A stretch of 64,000 bases of DNA from Arcuatula senhousia (lineage: Eukaryota > Mollusca > Bivalvia > Mytilida > Mytilidae). Below are positions 1 through 10,232 of the stretch, piece by piece. Numbering within the stretch: position 1 is the first letter of the stretch; each line of letters starts with the position of its first letter. Made by a program: the position numbers and the translations under genes. A model generated the notes under the pieces. It saw only the letters and a program-made list of their open reading frames with translations. It was not told the origin of the DNA and searched no databases. The stretch covers positions 16,567,501-16,631,500 of the forward strand of contig OZ020307.1 of the NCBI GenBank assembly GCA_963971305.1, read 5' to 3'.

Positions 1-2038
1 TTTGAAACATCTCCGACATTCCGTCCTTGCCCTTTTTCTAGTACCAGCCTTTCTATCTGAACACACAGAACAGTCTTTCTGTCGCATCCCTGGTAACTTC
101 TTCACTCCGCTGTTTTCTGTTCTCCCCCTTTTGTTGTTGAGATGTTCTCCCGCGAGACTTTCTACCACACATTGAATGAACTCCAGTCTTGTTAAAATAG
201 GTGTATCTGATGTATTTTGGTAGTAGAGAATATAAGCATTCAATAGTATCCTGTGGAACAGATGGATTATAATCTTCTTCCAAACCCGACTGCTTTTCCT
301 CTTGTCATCGTAAGTTACGATCATTTGATCTGACAAGTCTACACCTCCCATAAATGTGTTGTAACCATTAACTATGATTGGTTTTCTGTTCATTGCTGAA
401 TATGCATTGTAATATGACGATGCAAGTATTACGGGCTTGTTAAGGACTGAGATAAGATTTAAAGATGTGAAAAAGCTATCCACAAAAATATGGTGTCTTT
501 TATTCAAAAGTGAAGCAGATTGGAGAAGAGACATGACGACATTTGTTCCTTGTAACTGTCCTTGTGGAACTGGATCAAATTTCTTTCCTCTGTAGACTTT
601 AAGTTGAAGCACATAGCCAGTGACAGATTCTACTAGCATCCAAAACTTAATTCCAAATCGTGACCTTTTGCTGGGGATGTATTGTAACATGGAGGTCTTT
701 CCTTTTGTTCCCAACGAGAGATTCGTCAATAGAAAGTTCTTTTCTTGGTAAATAATAATTCATAAACTTCCTATTTATATAATCAATCAGCGACTGAAAG
801 CGACAAGCTGGTGAATATGCAGCATGATTTCTAGGGGGAAGTTTCTTTTCATTTTCTAAGCGAAGAAATTTCAAAATATTTTGAAACCTGTTTCTTGCGA
901 ACATAGCCCGAAACCATGGTGTCGACTGTGAAGGATGCTTTGTATTCCAGTACTCTTTGATGGATACTTTTCTATTAAGGCCCATGTTGTAAAGAACCGC
1001 TAAGAATCCCTTGAATTCCGGTATCGTCAGCTTTCCGGTTTTCGTCCACAGGTTTTTCCTTGAAGCTCTACTTATGACATTCCTAACTGTACTGCATGCA
1101 TCTTTAGCGTACCTACAAAAAACAGATTAAAAATACATGTACAAAATGTATATCAAGTATACAGTTTGTGCAGTCACTTTAAATAAAACTTTTATTATCA
1201 TCGGATACAAAAAACTATGTTTTCTTTGTTTAATACGATTGATATTTTCATATTGTCTGGTATATGTACAATTTTTACTCGAGTTCGTCTGTTAGTTATT
1301 CCGGTATATTTGTAGTTGCATGTATTGCATTCCTGTTGTTACTTTTGCTTTTGTTTTGCGGGATTTGCAATGGTGGCCGCTGGTTAACATGCAAGTAAGC
1401 GCCGCTCTTTCGATCTTTACAAAAACATGTACAGTACAATCACAGGATTAAGTACCATATATGCAAAGGCTCTTGTCTCACTTTTGCTTTAAATTTGCAA
1501 TGCCTACTGGTCACAGAATAGATCTCGCCACTTTTTTCTCAAAAGCAGTTCTCGCCATGTTGCCGATAATTTCGCTATATTTCGCTAAAATTGTCATGGA
1601 ACAGCTTATTTTAAAGGCATTTATGTCCTCTATTTGGACCAGGTTTCATTTCTGATCGACCTGTCAACAATACAACAAATGTTTGAAAATCGGGTGGGGA
1701 GAAAATTAACTTGTGCAGCGAGATCTACTCTGTGACAAGTAAACTTTATACGTAATTAGGTTTGTTAGTCGGTATTTTCCATTGGTTTCCAAAACACACA
1801 TGATATGATACTAGTATTGTGCTGTCTTACAAAAATGTTTGAAGAAGAATTGGAAAATGTACCTGTTTGTTTGTCTCACAAACTCCATCATCAAATCCAT
1901 TGAAAACAGAAGGTAGAAATAAGTGATGGGTCTAGAATCACTTGGAGGCATATGTATTGGTCCTCTACCTCTCGGGGATTCATTTTCCTGTACGTTTTCC
2001 GGCGGAAATACTCTTATCCATGGAGAAGGTCCAGCCAT
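1..2038 (-). pseudogene. piggyBac-type transposase gene, two exons, one frameshift, 3' end outside window
   Basis: DDE transposase of the piggyBac (PGBD, DDE_Tnp_1_7) family, which cuts and pastes DNA at TTAA sites. Exon 1 runs 2038-1863 and ends at donor CAG|GTACAT. Exon 2 starts at 1112 after acceptor TTTTTTGTAG and runs off the left edge; the junction reads through in frame as TNR-YAKDA. Family landmarks appear in order: MEFVRQTNRY near the N-terminus, the FKGFLAVLYNMG segment, the first catalytic Asp in SIDES (about residue 188), the second in FVDSFF (478-480), the third in GGVDLSDQ (337-339), and a Cys-rich zinc-binding tail with CSVC and CRRC at 1-60. One extra base in the A-rich stretch at about 701-713 shifts the frame just after the first Asp. 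The remaining 690 bases stay open in the new frame, so this is either a recent inactivation or an assembly error. No terminal repeats were identified, so a domesticated gene and a mobile copy cannot be told apart. Confidence 0.85.
1503..1745. mobile_element. Small inverted-repeat element (MITE-like)
   Basis: CACAGAATAGATCTCGCC at about 1512 is mirrored by GCGAGATCTACTCTGTG at about 1718. A related copy at 15508-15720 carries the same terminal motif and the CAAAAGCAGTTCTCGCC interior in inverted order. It lies inside the piggyBac intron. Confidence 0.5.
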
Positions 2039-2050
2039 TTTCTTGTTGCG

Positions 2051-2082
2051 CCAATGACGTCAAACGGAATCTTGTGACGTCA
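2051..2082 (-). promoter_or_regulatory. Paired CRE palindromes next to a CCAAT box, upstream of the piggyBac gene
   Basis: Two perfect TGACGTCA palindromes (2055-2062 and 2075-2082) sit exactly 20 bp apart, with CCAAT at 2051-2055 touching the first. They lie 17-44 bp upstream of the transposase ATG at 2038. TGACGTCA is the classical CREB/ATF site. Two sites two helical turns apart suggest a compact core promoter. The promoter role is inference; no TATA box is evident. Confidence 0.45.
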
Positions 2083-2106
2083 TTTTGGTGCGACGAAAAT
2101 TCCTGC

Positions 2107-2500
2107 TTTTTGTCACCCACCGAAACGCGTTAGATGGACCAAGTTATAGTCTTTTTCCGTCTGTCCGTTCGTCCGTCCGTCCTTGCATCCGTCACACTTT
2201 GGTGAGCGCAACTCCTCCGAGACCGCTCAATGAATTTTGATGATACTTTGTAGGATTGTTTGTTTCGATACTGTAGTTGAAATATTACACCGCCAGTTGA
2301 TTCGATCATTTTTTAAACGAGTTATGTGACTTTGTTCATTTAAGTTCATAGGAACACATTGATTCTGATGAAAATTTGTAGGATTGTTTTTTCAAGATAA
2401 ATAAGTAATTATATCGCAATGTCATTTTAATTCTTTAAATTTTAGTGGAATTTTCAATTTAAATGCGGAGGCGGAGGACACTGGCTACGCTACGTGTAGC
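2107..2500 (+). mobile_element. Short non-autonomous repeat with a GTCC microsatellite
   Basis: Begins TTTTTGTCACCCACCG, then a pyrimidine stretch of CCGT/CCGTC repeats, then a body containing GTGAGCGCAACTCCTCCGAG, and ends near GCGGAGGACACTGG. The ends are roughly complementary (TGTC.CCC.CCG against CGGAGGACA). A truncated relative starts at 17480 with TTTTTGTCCCCCGCCGC and the same GTGAGCGCAACTCCT core. No protein is encoded. Confidence 0.5.
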
Positions 2501-3176
2501 AATCTTCTTATGACATGGCTGAGAATTGCGGTACATTTCATAGAGTTTTTAGTTCGATCTCTTTTTTCGTTTATAGATGTCGGTTTCTTCGGAATTTCAA
2601 TGAAAATAGTACAATGCATGCACCGGCTACAAAAAAAGATATGTATAAGAGTATAGGGGTTTGGCCATATTTTTTTCTGAAACAAGTGCGTGAGGTTTGG
2701 ACACATATGTCCCGATCAAACTTATCCTTAGATAAAGTCATTTGCTCATTTTAATGCATAGTGATCGTCGTAAAAAAATTTGCGTTATAGTTTTAAAAAC
2801 CAAATGTGGACGTAGATGGACAATATCACGACAAGACGGTTGAAGATGCAAAGATTAATATTCATATATACTTTTTTTGTCGATGGCCATGTAAGGAACC
2901 AGATTATCTGTTTTCGTCATCATATCTAGTATGCATGGTTATACAAATGATAAACGTTTTAATTTTTTTTCTTTTTTTTTATAATTGTCATTATTTCAAA
3001 ACGCAAAATAAATAATTCCGAAAACCGTTCCATAGCTTATAAATTCCTACATATATTACACACACCGTATCCGTACCGAGGTTGATCAGTTTAACCCATT
3101 TGTTGAAAAAAAAAAACAAATTTTAAAAAGAAATGGAAAAAGCCACTTTTCGTGACAGACGTGAAGAGGTACAAAT

Positions 3177-3902
3177 ACGTCGTTTTCATGATAGCGCGGA
3201 AAGGCTGGTGAACCCGGAAAAAGTTCTTTTATTATAATTTTTTTGGGGCATGACGACTTCCGGTGCAAGTAAGAGCAATATATCAAAATAAATACTGCTG
3301 TGTTGTTAATAAACGATGGAATCTTCATTTCTGGAAAAGATTTTACACACGTAAGAATATTGTTTCATTCAATTGAAGTATTTGCCGTTTTTAAAGATAT
3401 CACTGTTTTAATATACCAACAAACGCTTTTACATAGTCTACGGGGCAGCAAACCAGCTTGACTCAAAAACTGGTAAAGTCACGTGATAATTTCTGTCTAA
3501 TTGATGGATTTTTCCGGAAAAGCAATGAACTCGAAAATGACGTCGTTTTCATGATAGCACGGAAAGGCTGGTGAACCCGGAAAAAGTTCTTTTATTATAA
3601 TTTTTTTGGGGCATGACGACTTCCGGTGCAAGTAAGAGCAATATATCAAAATAAATACTGCTGTGTTGTTAATAAACGATGGAATCTTCATTTCTGGAAA
3701 AGATTTTACACACGTAAGAATATTGTTTCATTCAATTGAAGTATTTGCCGTTTTTAAAGATATCACTGTTTTAATATACCAACAAACGCTTTTACATAGT
3801 CTACGGGGCAGCAAACCAGTTTGACTCAAAAACTGGTAAAGTCACGTGATAATTTCTGTCTAATTGATGGATTTTTCCGGAAAAGCAATGAACTCGAAAA
3901 TG
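3177..3902. repeat. Direct tandem duplication, two 363 bp units
   Basis: The segment from ACGTCGTTTTCATGATAG at 3177 recurs at 3540 and runs for a full second unit. I saw only about two differences between the copies (GCGCGG/GCACGG and CCAGCTTG/CCAGTTTG). A third unit is started only by its first few bases at about 3902. The short minus-strand reading frames in it are duplicated with it and look non-coding. The near identity points to a recent unequal exchange or replication slip. Confidence 0.9.
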
Positions 3903-4456
3903 ACGTATTGAATATTCAAATGTCTGAAAAGGGTCATCATGACAATTAGATGACACAAACCATACAAAACGTTGACTATTTAGCGCCCTAGTAAGACATC
4001 GTCGTTATAGTCGCAACATTAACTCATGAATGTTCATCCGATAATGATTCGTCAAAACTTCCGCCGAAGTCTACGAAGACGGAAAAGGCTTGGATTATTT
4101 GAGTTATAGTAAGACAATTTTGTGATTTTTTATCGATGTAAATATACCCGTGAATATGCGTGATTTTTTATGTCTTTAAATATAAAAATGTTCGGCGTGC
4201 ATAAATGCTATATGACATGAATAAGTTTATTAAATTGCAATAGAGACAATATATAGTCGACGACGTACAGTTTTCTTTCTTTTTTTTTGCTCTCCAACCG
4301 CCTTTGAAGGAAATATGACTGTGACGCTTTAGATATTATGACGTAACGTTTAAAAACATCTGACTTCGGGCCTATCCCGTGGCACTCAAAGGAAGGAACT
4401 ATAGATAGGCCCAATAGGCCATATGGCACACAAGAGGTTAAATAAACCATTTATTA

Positions 4457-4483
4457 GACGTTTCGGCCTCAGGCCTTCATCAG
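4457..4483 (-). ncRNA. Hammerhead ribozyme core, left arm
   Basis: On the minus strand the 27 nt core holds CTGATGA, a GGCC/GGCC stem II closed by TGA, then GAAAC and GTC. It is identical to the core at 5000-5026 because the arms are exact inverted copies. One extra A lies between CTGATGA and stem II. This copy is antisense to the endonuclease frame. Confidence 0.65.
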
Positions 4484-4573
4484 TATCACAATATATTCTC
4501 CTTCTACATTTTGATTGTCTTCTCTTCAGATTGTATTTAACCCAATGTCATTGATACCATTATGACGTCATAA

Positions 4574-4858
4574 GGACTCCACTGCGAAACATGTAAACGT
4601 TATGTATACGTAGGGGAAACGGAAAGAACTTTAAAAGAGAGAACCAAGGAACATCTAGCCGATATTCGCCATAAAAGACCAAAGGCAGTATCAGAACATT
4701 TTAATAGTGAGGGACATAATGGAGTAAAGGATATATCTGTACAAGTACTGGAACAAGTCTATGATATTTCAGCAACATACAGGAAGTTCATGGAGTCAAA
4801 ATGGATAGAGAATCTGAACACTTTAAAACCTTTTGGGGCTAACATCAAGGCAGAGTGA
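4574..4858 (+). pseudogene. GIY-YIG endonuclease fragment of a Penelope-like element
   Basis: The open frame starts right after an in-frame TAA at 4571-4573 and ends at TGA 4856-4858, giving 94 codons with no initiator at the start. Features in order: the CETC Cys pair, YVYVGET (the second half of the GIY-YIG signature), the basic helix TLKERTKEH with the conserved Arg and His, a His pair in EHFNSEGH, and the C-terminal MESKWIENL and PFGANI segments that carry the expected catalytic Glu and the Asn. This order matches the endonuclease domain at the C-terminus of Penelope-like retroelement polyproteins. No stop or frameshift interrupts it. Without the reverse transcriptase it is a remnant, unless it is expressed as a stand-alone endonuclease, for which there is no evidence. 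Confidence 0.8.
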
Positions 4859-4999
4859 TAATACAATGGAATCCAAGGAGAAACTGTTTATGACGTCACT
4901 CCATTATACTTATGACGTCATAATGGTATCAATGACATTGGGTTAAATACAATCTGAAGAGAAGACAATCAAAATGTAGAAGGAGAATATATTGTGATA

Positions 5000-5026
5000 C
5001 TGATGAAGGCCTGAGGCCGAAACGTC
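5000..5026 (+). ncRNA. Hammerhead ribozyme core, right arm
   Basis: CTGATGA at 5000-5006 is followed by one extra A, a 4 bp stem II (GGCC, loop TGA, GGCC), then GAAAC and GTC ending at 5026. Read as a hammerhead, stem III is only 2 bp (A-U, C-G) with no loop, so activity would need dimer pairing through the palindromic ACGU. The predicted cut is after C5026. Stem I pairing between the bases before 5000 and TAATAAATGG is weak. The minimal stem III is the form described for Penelope-like elements; catalysis itself is inferred. Confidence 0.65.
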
Positions 5027-5243
5027 TAATAAATGGTTAATCATTATTTGTTTATCGTATGCCATTAGGCAATTTTCTGTTGCCCAAGAACAGTTATTAG
5101 TAAAAAACATTCGGTGTAGTAAAATTTGAAATACATAAAAAACAACAATTTTGAGCAATAAATATGAAGAATAAAATGAATTGGAACCAATGATTAGCTT
5201 TGGTGTTAAGGTTTTATGTTTAAAACATGTTTTGTTTTGTCAG

Positions 5244-8200
5244 ATGGAAGAAATATCAGATGCTGTCTTAGATGGTAGAATAGCTGAAATAGTTTACAAC
5301 AAAGCTGTTGAAAATGTTCAAGGTTAGTATTTGTTCTTTAATGAATAAGCTAGTAACAGAATTTCAAGATAATGTAAAGGAATTAATCCATGTCCTATTT
5401 ACACACTTTTTAGCAAGCATTTTGTTGGATTTACAAATCCATGTTTTTTTGTTTCTAAAAATGAATTTTATTGTTAATAATTGTGAATTTGCAAACATTT
5501 TCTATGTTGTTTGTTAGAATTCAATTTGTATATAAAATTTGTTAGTTACTTTACAAACTATTTGGTTGTTCTAAATATTTTTTTTACCATTTCATATGTT
5601 AACTTTATTTTGACTTTATATTTATCCAGAGTAGAACAAAAACAATAATATTGGGTAGGCCTAAAAGAATATGCTATTTTAGAGTTCTTTGTCTCATATA
5701 CAAATTTCAGGTCAACTTTAATCTTAGAAAATATGAGACATACTTTTTAGAATTTGACACATTTTGTTACACATTTTACTACACTTCAAAAAAGAAGTTT
5801 TTTTCCTCTAAATATACATTTAGCAATGTTTTTTTTTTCCAGACAATGTAGATTTTATTTTGTCTCTGCTTCACATATGTCGAATGTTTGAATTTGCCAA
5901 ACCTATCAAGGAAAACATATTATCAAGGTGAGACTCAGTATTTGAAATTAAATGGGTAAAAAATTTGGTAAAACGTTTCGATATTTATTGAAAATATGGT
6001 AATTGGCCTTGTTTCCTGATTGTTTTATGTTTTCACAAAATACAAATACACTGAAACGTGTCTATGCCAAACATTCAGAAAGCTTCTATAAATTGAACTG
6101 GTTTCTCAAACTTTTCTGTACTCGCTATACATATTTAACCTGTATAAAGTGAGCACCTGTCCAAAAAGACAATTTTTTGGGGGTTCCAATTTGGTTTAGG
6201 AAGGATTCACTGTACTTTAGAAAAGATGTAATTAAAGATTCTTCATTATCAATGTTTACCATGTCTCATAATAAGCAAGAACTTCACACCAAGACTGTGA
6301 AATTCTGACGCTGTCAGTTTTTCTGTATCTGAAGCACTGTAAAAGGAGATATTTTGTGAATGCTTTTATTTTGAAAATTTCTCTTCATTGATATATTGTC
6401 AAAATTATTTATGTGACATTTTGATAGAATATAAACTTTACCAACATATTTTGGAACTGAAAAGTGTGAAATTCAAACCAATGGTAATAGCCCCTGTTAA
6501 AGTCTCTTATTTTTACAAGGATAAAATATCAAATTTGAAAAAAAAGGTTTCCTTTTATATTTTTCATTAAAATAAGTGTTTATTTTTTATAGTTTGAAGA
6601 AAAATTACTCAGACAGACCACAAACATGGGATGCCCTAGCAAGAGACCATTTACACAACTCTGTACATACAGGTATCTATGGTTATATTCTTTTTATGTC
6701 GTCTTATTTATATCCCGATGAGTTTATTCCTCTGGTCTTTCTTTTCATTGTTATACCAAGGTTTTAATAAAGCTCACATGATCTGAAAGTTCATGTGAGC
6801 TATTGCTTTCACTTGGAGTCTGTGGTCATCACCCATAGTTGTTGTCGTCTTTAACTTTTCTTCAAAAATCTCCATAGTTGTTGTCGTCTTTAACTTTTCT
6901 TTAAAAATCTCCAACTCTGAAATCACTGATGAGATTGTTTTGAAACTTTGCACGATTCACCCAATGTCAAAATTGTACAAAAGGGTACTTCTCTCTAAAC
7001 AACATGGCCACTGTTGCAAAATATAGAAGAAGCACCATGACATGGAGAGCAATGTTATAATAGAAAATGTTTTGATGATTTGCATTTGGGAAAGGAGTAG
7101 AGCCACGAAGACCCCAAAATGGCCCAAAAATTCAACTTTGATATATCTGCTTGTAGTTGCTGAATTAATGTTCATAAGTCTCTATATTTCATGAATTGCA
7201 ATATATTTTCCTTCAATTATTTAACAACAAGGAGGGCAGTGAGGTCAAAAATAGACTATTTTGTGAAAAATTACAATTAGCGACAGTTTTCATTAATTTT
7301 CATGCATAAATCAATGAAAATGGAATGGGCCACACCTGTCGACCAAAATTATTTTGTGATAGAAATGTGTATTATGATATTATAAATTAATTATCAAAAA
7401 ATTACGATGGTCGAGGAATGTGGCCAATACTAATTTTGATGAAATATGCAGAGAAACCAGTGAAAATGTATGAAAAATGAGGAATTTTCAAATTTATGGC
7501 CTGTTTAAAGTATCAAGGCTAAACCTGTGGTGTAAATATTTTGCTAAATCTTACAGATATGAAAAGTATATTCATACCTTTACATATTTTAGTTAAATTT
7601 TTGACAAGTTATAGTAGTTGAAAAAAAAAGTGAAAATACCGGGCCGATTTAGGGCCTTTGTGGCTCTACTCCTTTATTGGTACATATGTATATCATTATC
7701 CTGAGCATTTCTGATGAGCCTTTTTATTTTGCAAAATATGTGTCTTCAGCATTTTGTAATTTTTTTCAAGACCTTTTGTTTTACATTTGTGATTTGTTGA
7801 CACAAGATGTAATGCTTCTACATTGGGACATACTTTATGTATAATTTAACAATTAAGGATGCAAAAAATCCAAATGCCAGACATTTAAATGTCAAGTTCG
7901 AATGACAAATAAAAATCCAGACAATATACAAAGTAAAGCAAAACCTGCTTCAGAAACAACACAACAGCCCAACTTTTATCACAAACACAAATCCTGAAAT
8001 CCAGAAATACCAGTTATCAATGGTGAAAGATAGGCAGCACTTGGGCCCTGAAAACAACAGTTTTCTCAGCAACTACTAGTCACAGCCTCTTGATCATCAG
8101 CATAGGGCCCCTATGCTTTGGGATGCAATTCTTGGCTGTTGTTTACTTTCTTCTAGATTAAAGAAATCTGGCCATATTTGACTATGAAAGATATTCTATC

Positions 8201-8355
8201 TTTTATTGAATTAAAACTTCTATGATACCATTTTTTTTCAACAAGTTTTTTTTTCAAATTCATTTGGATGTACAAGTATTTCATTGTAGATGAAGATGAA
8301 GAGAGGTTCCACAGAGTGTATGAAGAGGCATTAAAAGAAACAGTTGTCCCTAAAG
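5244..8355 (+). CDS. UTP6: UTP6 (U3 snoRNA-associated protein 6), four internal exons
   Basis: UTP6 is a HAT-repeat scaffold of the UTP-B complex in the small-subunit processome, acting in the nucleolus in early 18S rRNA maturation. Exons are 5244-5322, 5843-5927, 6593-6672 and 8290-8355. All have AG/GT borders and their phases (1, 2, 1, 1) join without a stop. The joined peptide resembles the human protein at about residues 213-322: DGRIAEIVYNKAV, SLLHICRMFEFAKPIKENI, RPQTWDALARDHL and ERFHRVYEEALKE match in order and spacing. The ATG that opens the first exon is probably internal, because it directly follows an acceptor (TTTTGTCAG) and family members have about 210 residues before it. Those 5' exons are not visible and may lie left of the window. 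The piggyBac and Penelope insertions would then be intronic. The next exon should continue in phase 1 but was not found nearby. Confidence 0.85.
6772..7055 (+). mobile_element. Decayed copy of the AGCTCAC-type repeat
   Basis: AGCTCACATGATCTGAAAG is followed by CATGTGAGCTATTGC, the same opening hairpin layout as the copies at 12201, 27746 and 33405, and later by AACATGGCCACTGTT, which matches their AACATGGCCGCCGTT. It contains a 39 bp direct duplication (units start at 6834 and 6873). The body is strongly diverged and the 3' end is not defined. Confidence 0.5.
7090..7678. mobile_element. Foldback / MITE-like element
   Basis: AAAGGAGTAGAGCCACGAAG near 7090 is the inverse of TGTGGCTCTACTCCTTT ending at about 7675. 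The complementarity extends through GGCCC about 35 bp in. The interior is AT-rich without a long reading frame. The element lies in a UTP6 intron. Confidence 0.55.
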
Positions 8356-10232
8356 GTAGGAAATTTCCTGATCTCGTTTTTGTGAAGTGTATCTTATAAA
8401 ACATATTTCCAACCTCCTAACACCTCCTCATTCAAATGTCAAATATTAACTAACTAATTGAACTTTGGAAACTTAATACAGAAAGTTCTTGTGGTTTATT
8501 TGACTTTTCCAAAATTGAATTATCTCCCTTACATTAGTTCTGTTATCTAAAAAAGATTAATATATGACAAAAACTCTGGAGCTGTTTCTTCATGAACTGT
8601 TTTGAAGCATTTTTTATGCCCCCCTTAGAAAAAGTGAGGAGTTATTGCTTAACAGTCTGTTTTCTGTAACAATTTTCTCAGCAAATACATGATTCAGAAA
8701 TCTGATATTTTTGCAAATATAGTGTCTTATGATTTTAAGACATTTCATGCCTGTGGCTTTTCTCCTTTTATTGTGAATACTTTAAACGTAGTCTATAACA
8801 TCATTTTATGACTATTAATAATTTGAAACAAAGTAGATGGTAGCATAGTTTTTTTTGAATAGCTTTGTAGTCTTTACCAAAAGAAGCCTTCGTTATTTTC
8901 AAATGTTTATGTGTAGTCACCTTGATCAGTAAAAAAAAAGAAATCATAACTGATAGGACTTTGAATTTCGAAAAAGCTAAAGATAACCAGCCTCTTTATA
9001 CTTAGTTAAAAAAAAATGTATTGTCAAAATTTATTTTATTGATGGAAATGGTGCAGTTTAATGACCAGTGAACAGATTTTGTTCCCATAAAAGATTGAAA
9101 GTACCGTTTTCTTCCTAAGAACAATCTATGTGTTACAATATTTACATGAAATCTATATTTTTAGCAACCAGGGACTGGATTTATTTTACCTAAAAACATT
9201 TAAAACTCTTTTGTTGTTTTAATATTAAAAAAAAAATGAAAAAAAGAAACTAGCTCTTATGGATTTCAATTAAATGTTAATAGAACAAAGATTAAAATTA
9301 TAGCAAATAATTATTGGTAATTCATGAATTTATGGAAGAAGTACCCAGTATAAAATATAAAGCATTGCATTGTTTTGTAAACAGTTGAAATGTAAATTGT
9401 TATTTGTAGACAGGGATATTAGGTGTCATTATTTAGGACCTTACAGATGCATAGAAACAACCACAATCACAATACACAATACTGATTGGTGTGGCATGAG
9501 TTACTGCTCAGCAAACCAAACCCAATCTATAATTTGAAATTATCTTATGCAATAAAATTGATAAAAGCCCTCCTTAAGACCATTTACCTTAAATTTGTTA
9601 TCTGAAGAAAAATAAAATTGAAAAGTCATACTGATATATTGAGAACCCAGACAGAAAAGAATTTAAAAATTGTAAATAAATGATATTTGAATTAGCAAAT
9701 AGATAAGTCGACCTGTTGAAGGTGTATTGTTCTCATTATAAATGAACTAACGGTGAATAAAAAGACTTTCACGATAAAAATGTCTTTTTATCATGATTTA
9801 TTCATGACAAGACGGCCCTGGTAGAAATTTGACAAATTCGGGTACAGTGTAGGACCTGTGTTCCCTAGTTACGAGTCGTCGCTGAATTATGTAGAAGTGG
9901 AGCTGTTATATAAGTGACATCAATCGAGGTTTTAAATGGTCTGTTTTTGACAGCAATTTGTAAATATTTGTTTAAAAGGTCCGAAGGTGGACACAAATTG
10001 TACAGGGTTTGTATCCTGGTGTCTGGTTATGTGTTTTGTGTAAAATCTTTTGTTCGATTAAAAGATGTAAAATATTAAGACAATTCAGTTAAAAAACCTT
10101 AAGAGCCATATTTCAGATGGTGTTTATTTTGCTGAATCCCATGACTTACCTCTGGTTAAGGTTAAATCAAACATTATTCTGCACTGCTTCTTGTTCTCGT
10201 TGTGACTTCCAAACAGTAGAGAGTTTTAAATT
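8356..10232. other. AT-rich, no gene seen
   Basis: No open frame with splice borders fits UTP6 here. Poly-A and poly-T runs are common. The stretch may be UTP6 intron. Confidence 0.5.

Larger units (their letters stand above)
4446..5037 (+). mobile_element. Compact Penelope-like element remnant with inverted hammerhead-bearing arms
   Basis: Two arms, 4446-4574 and 4909-5037, are perfect reverse complements of each other over about 129 bp. They enclose a 285 bp frame encoding a GIY-YIG endonuclease domain. Each arm contains a hammerhead-ribozyme core, a feature known from the terminal repeats of Penelope-like retroelements. The reverse-transcriptase domain that should precede the endonuclease is absent: the left arm abuts the endonuclease frame directly. 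The whole unit is 592 bp and could fold as a large snapback. No clear target-site duplication was found. The identity of the arms suggests a recent origin or gene conversion. Confidence 0.8.
5323..8289 (+). other. UTP6 introns between the four recognised exons
   Basis: Introns at 5323-5842, 5928-6592 and 6673-8289 are AT-rich. The first two hold nothing recognisable. The third carries a decayed AGCTCAC-type repeat and the foldback element at 7090-7678, listed separately. All three begin GT and end AG. Confidence 0.75.

Noticed and set aside
53..283. 76-codon minus-strand frame beginning MEEDYN
   Set aside because: It is a shifted-frame shadow of the piggyBac C-terminal region; the correct frame there carries GGVDLSDQ and the Cys-rich tail.
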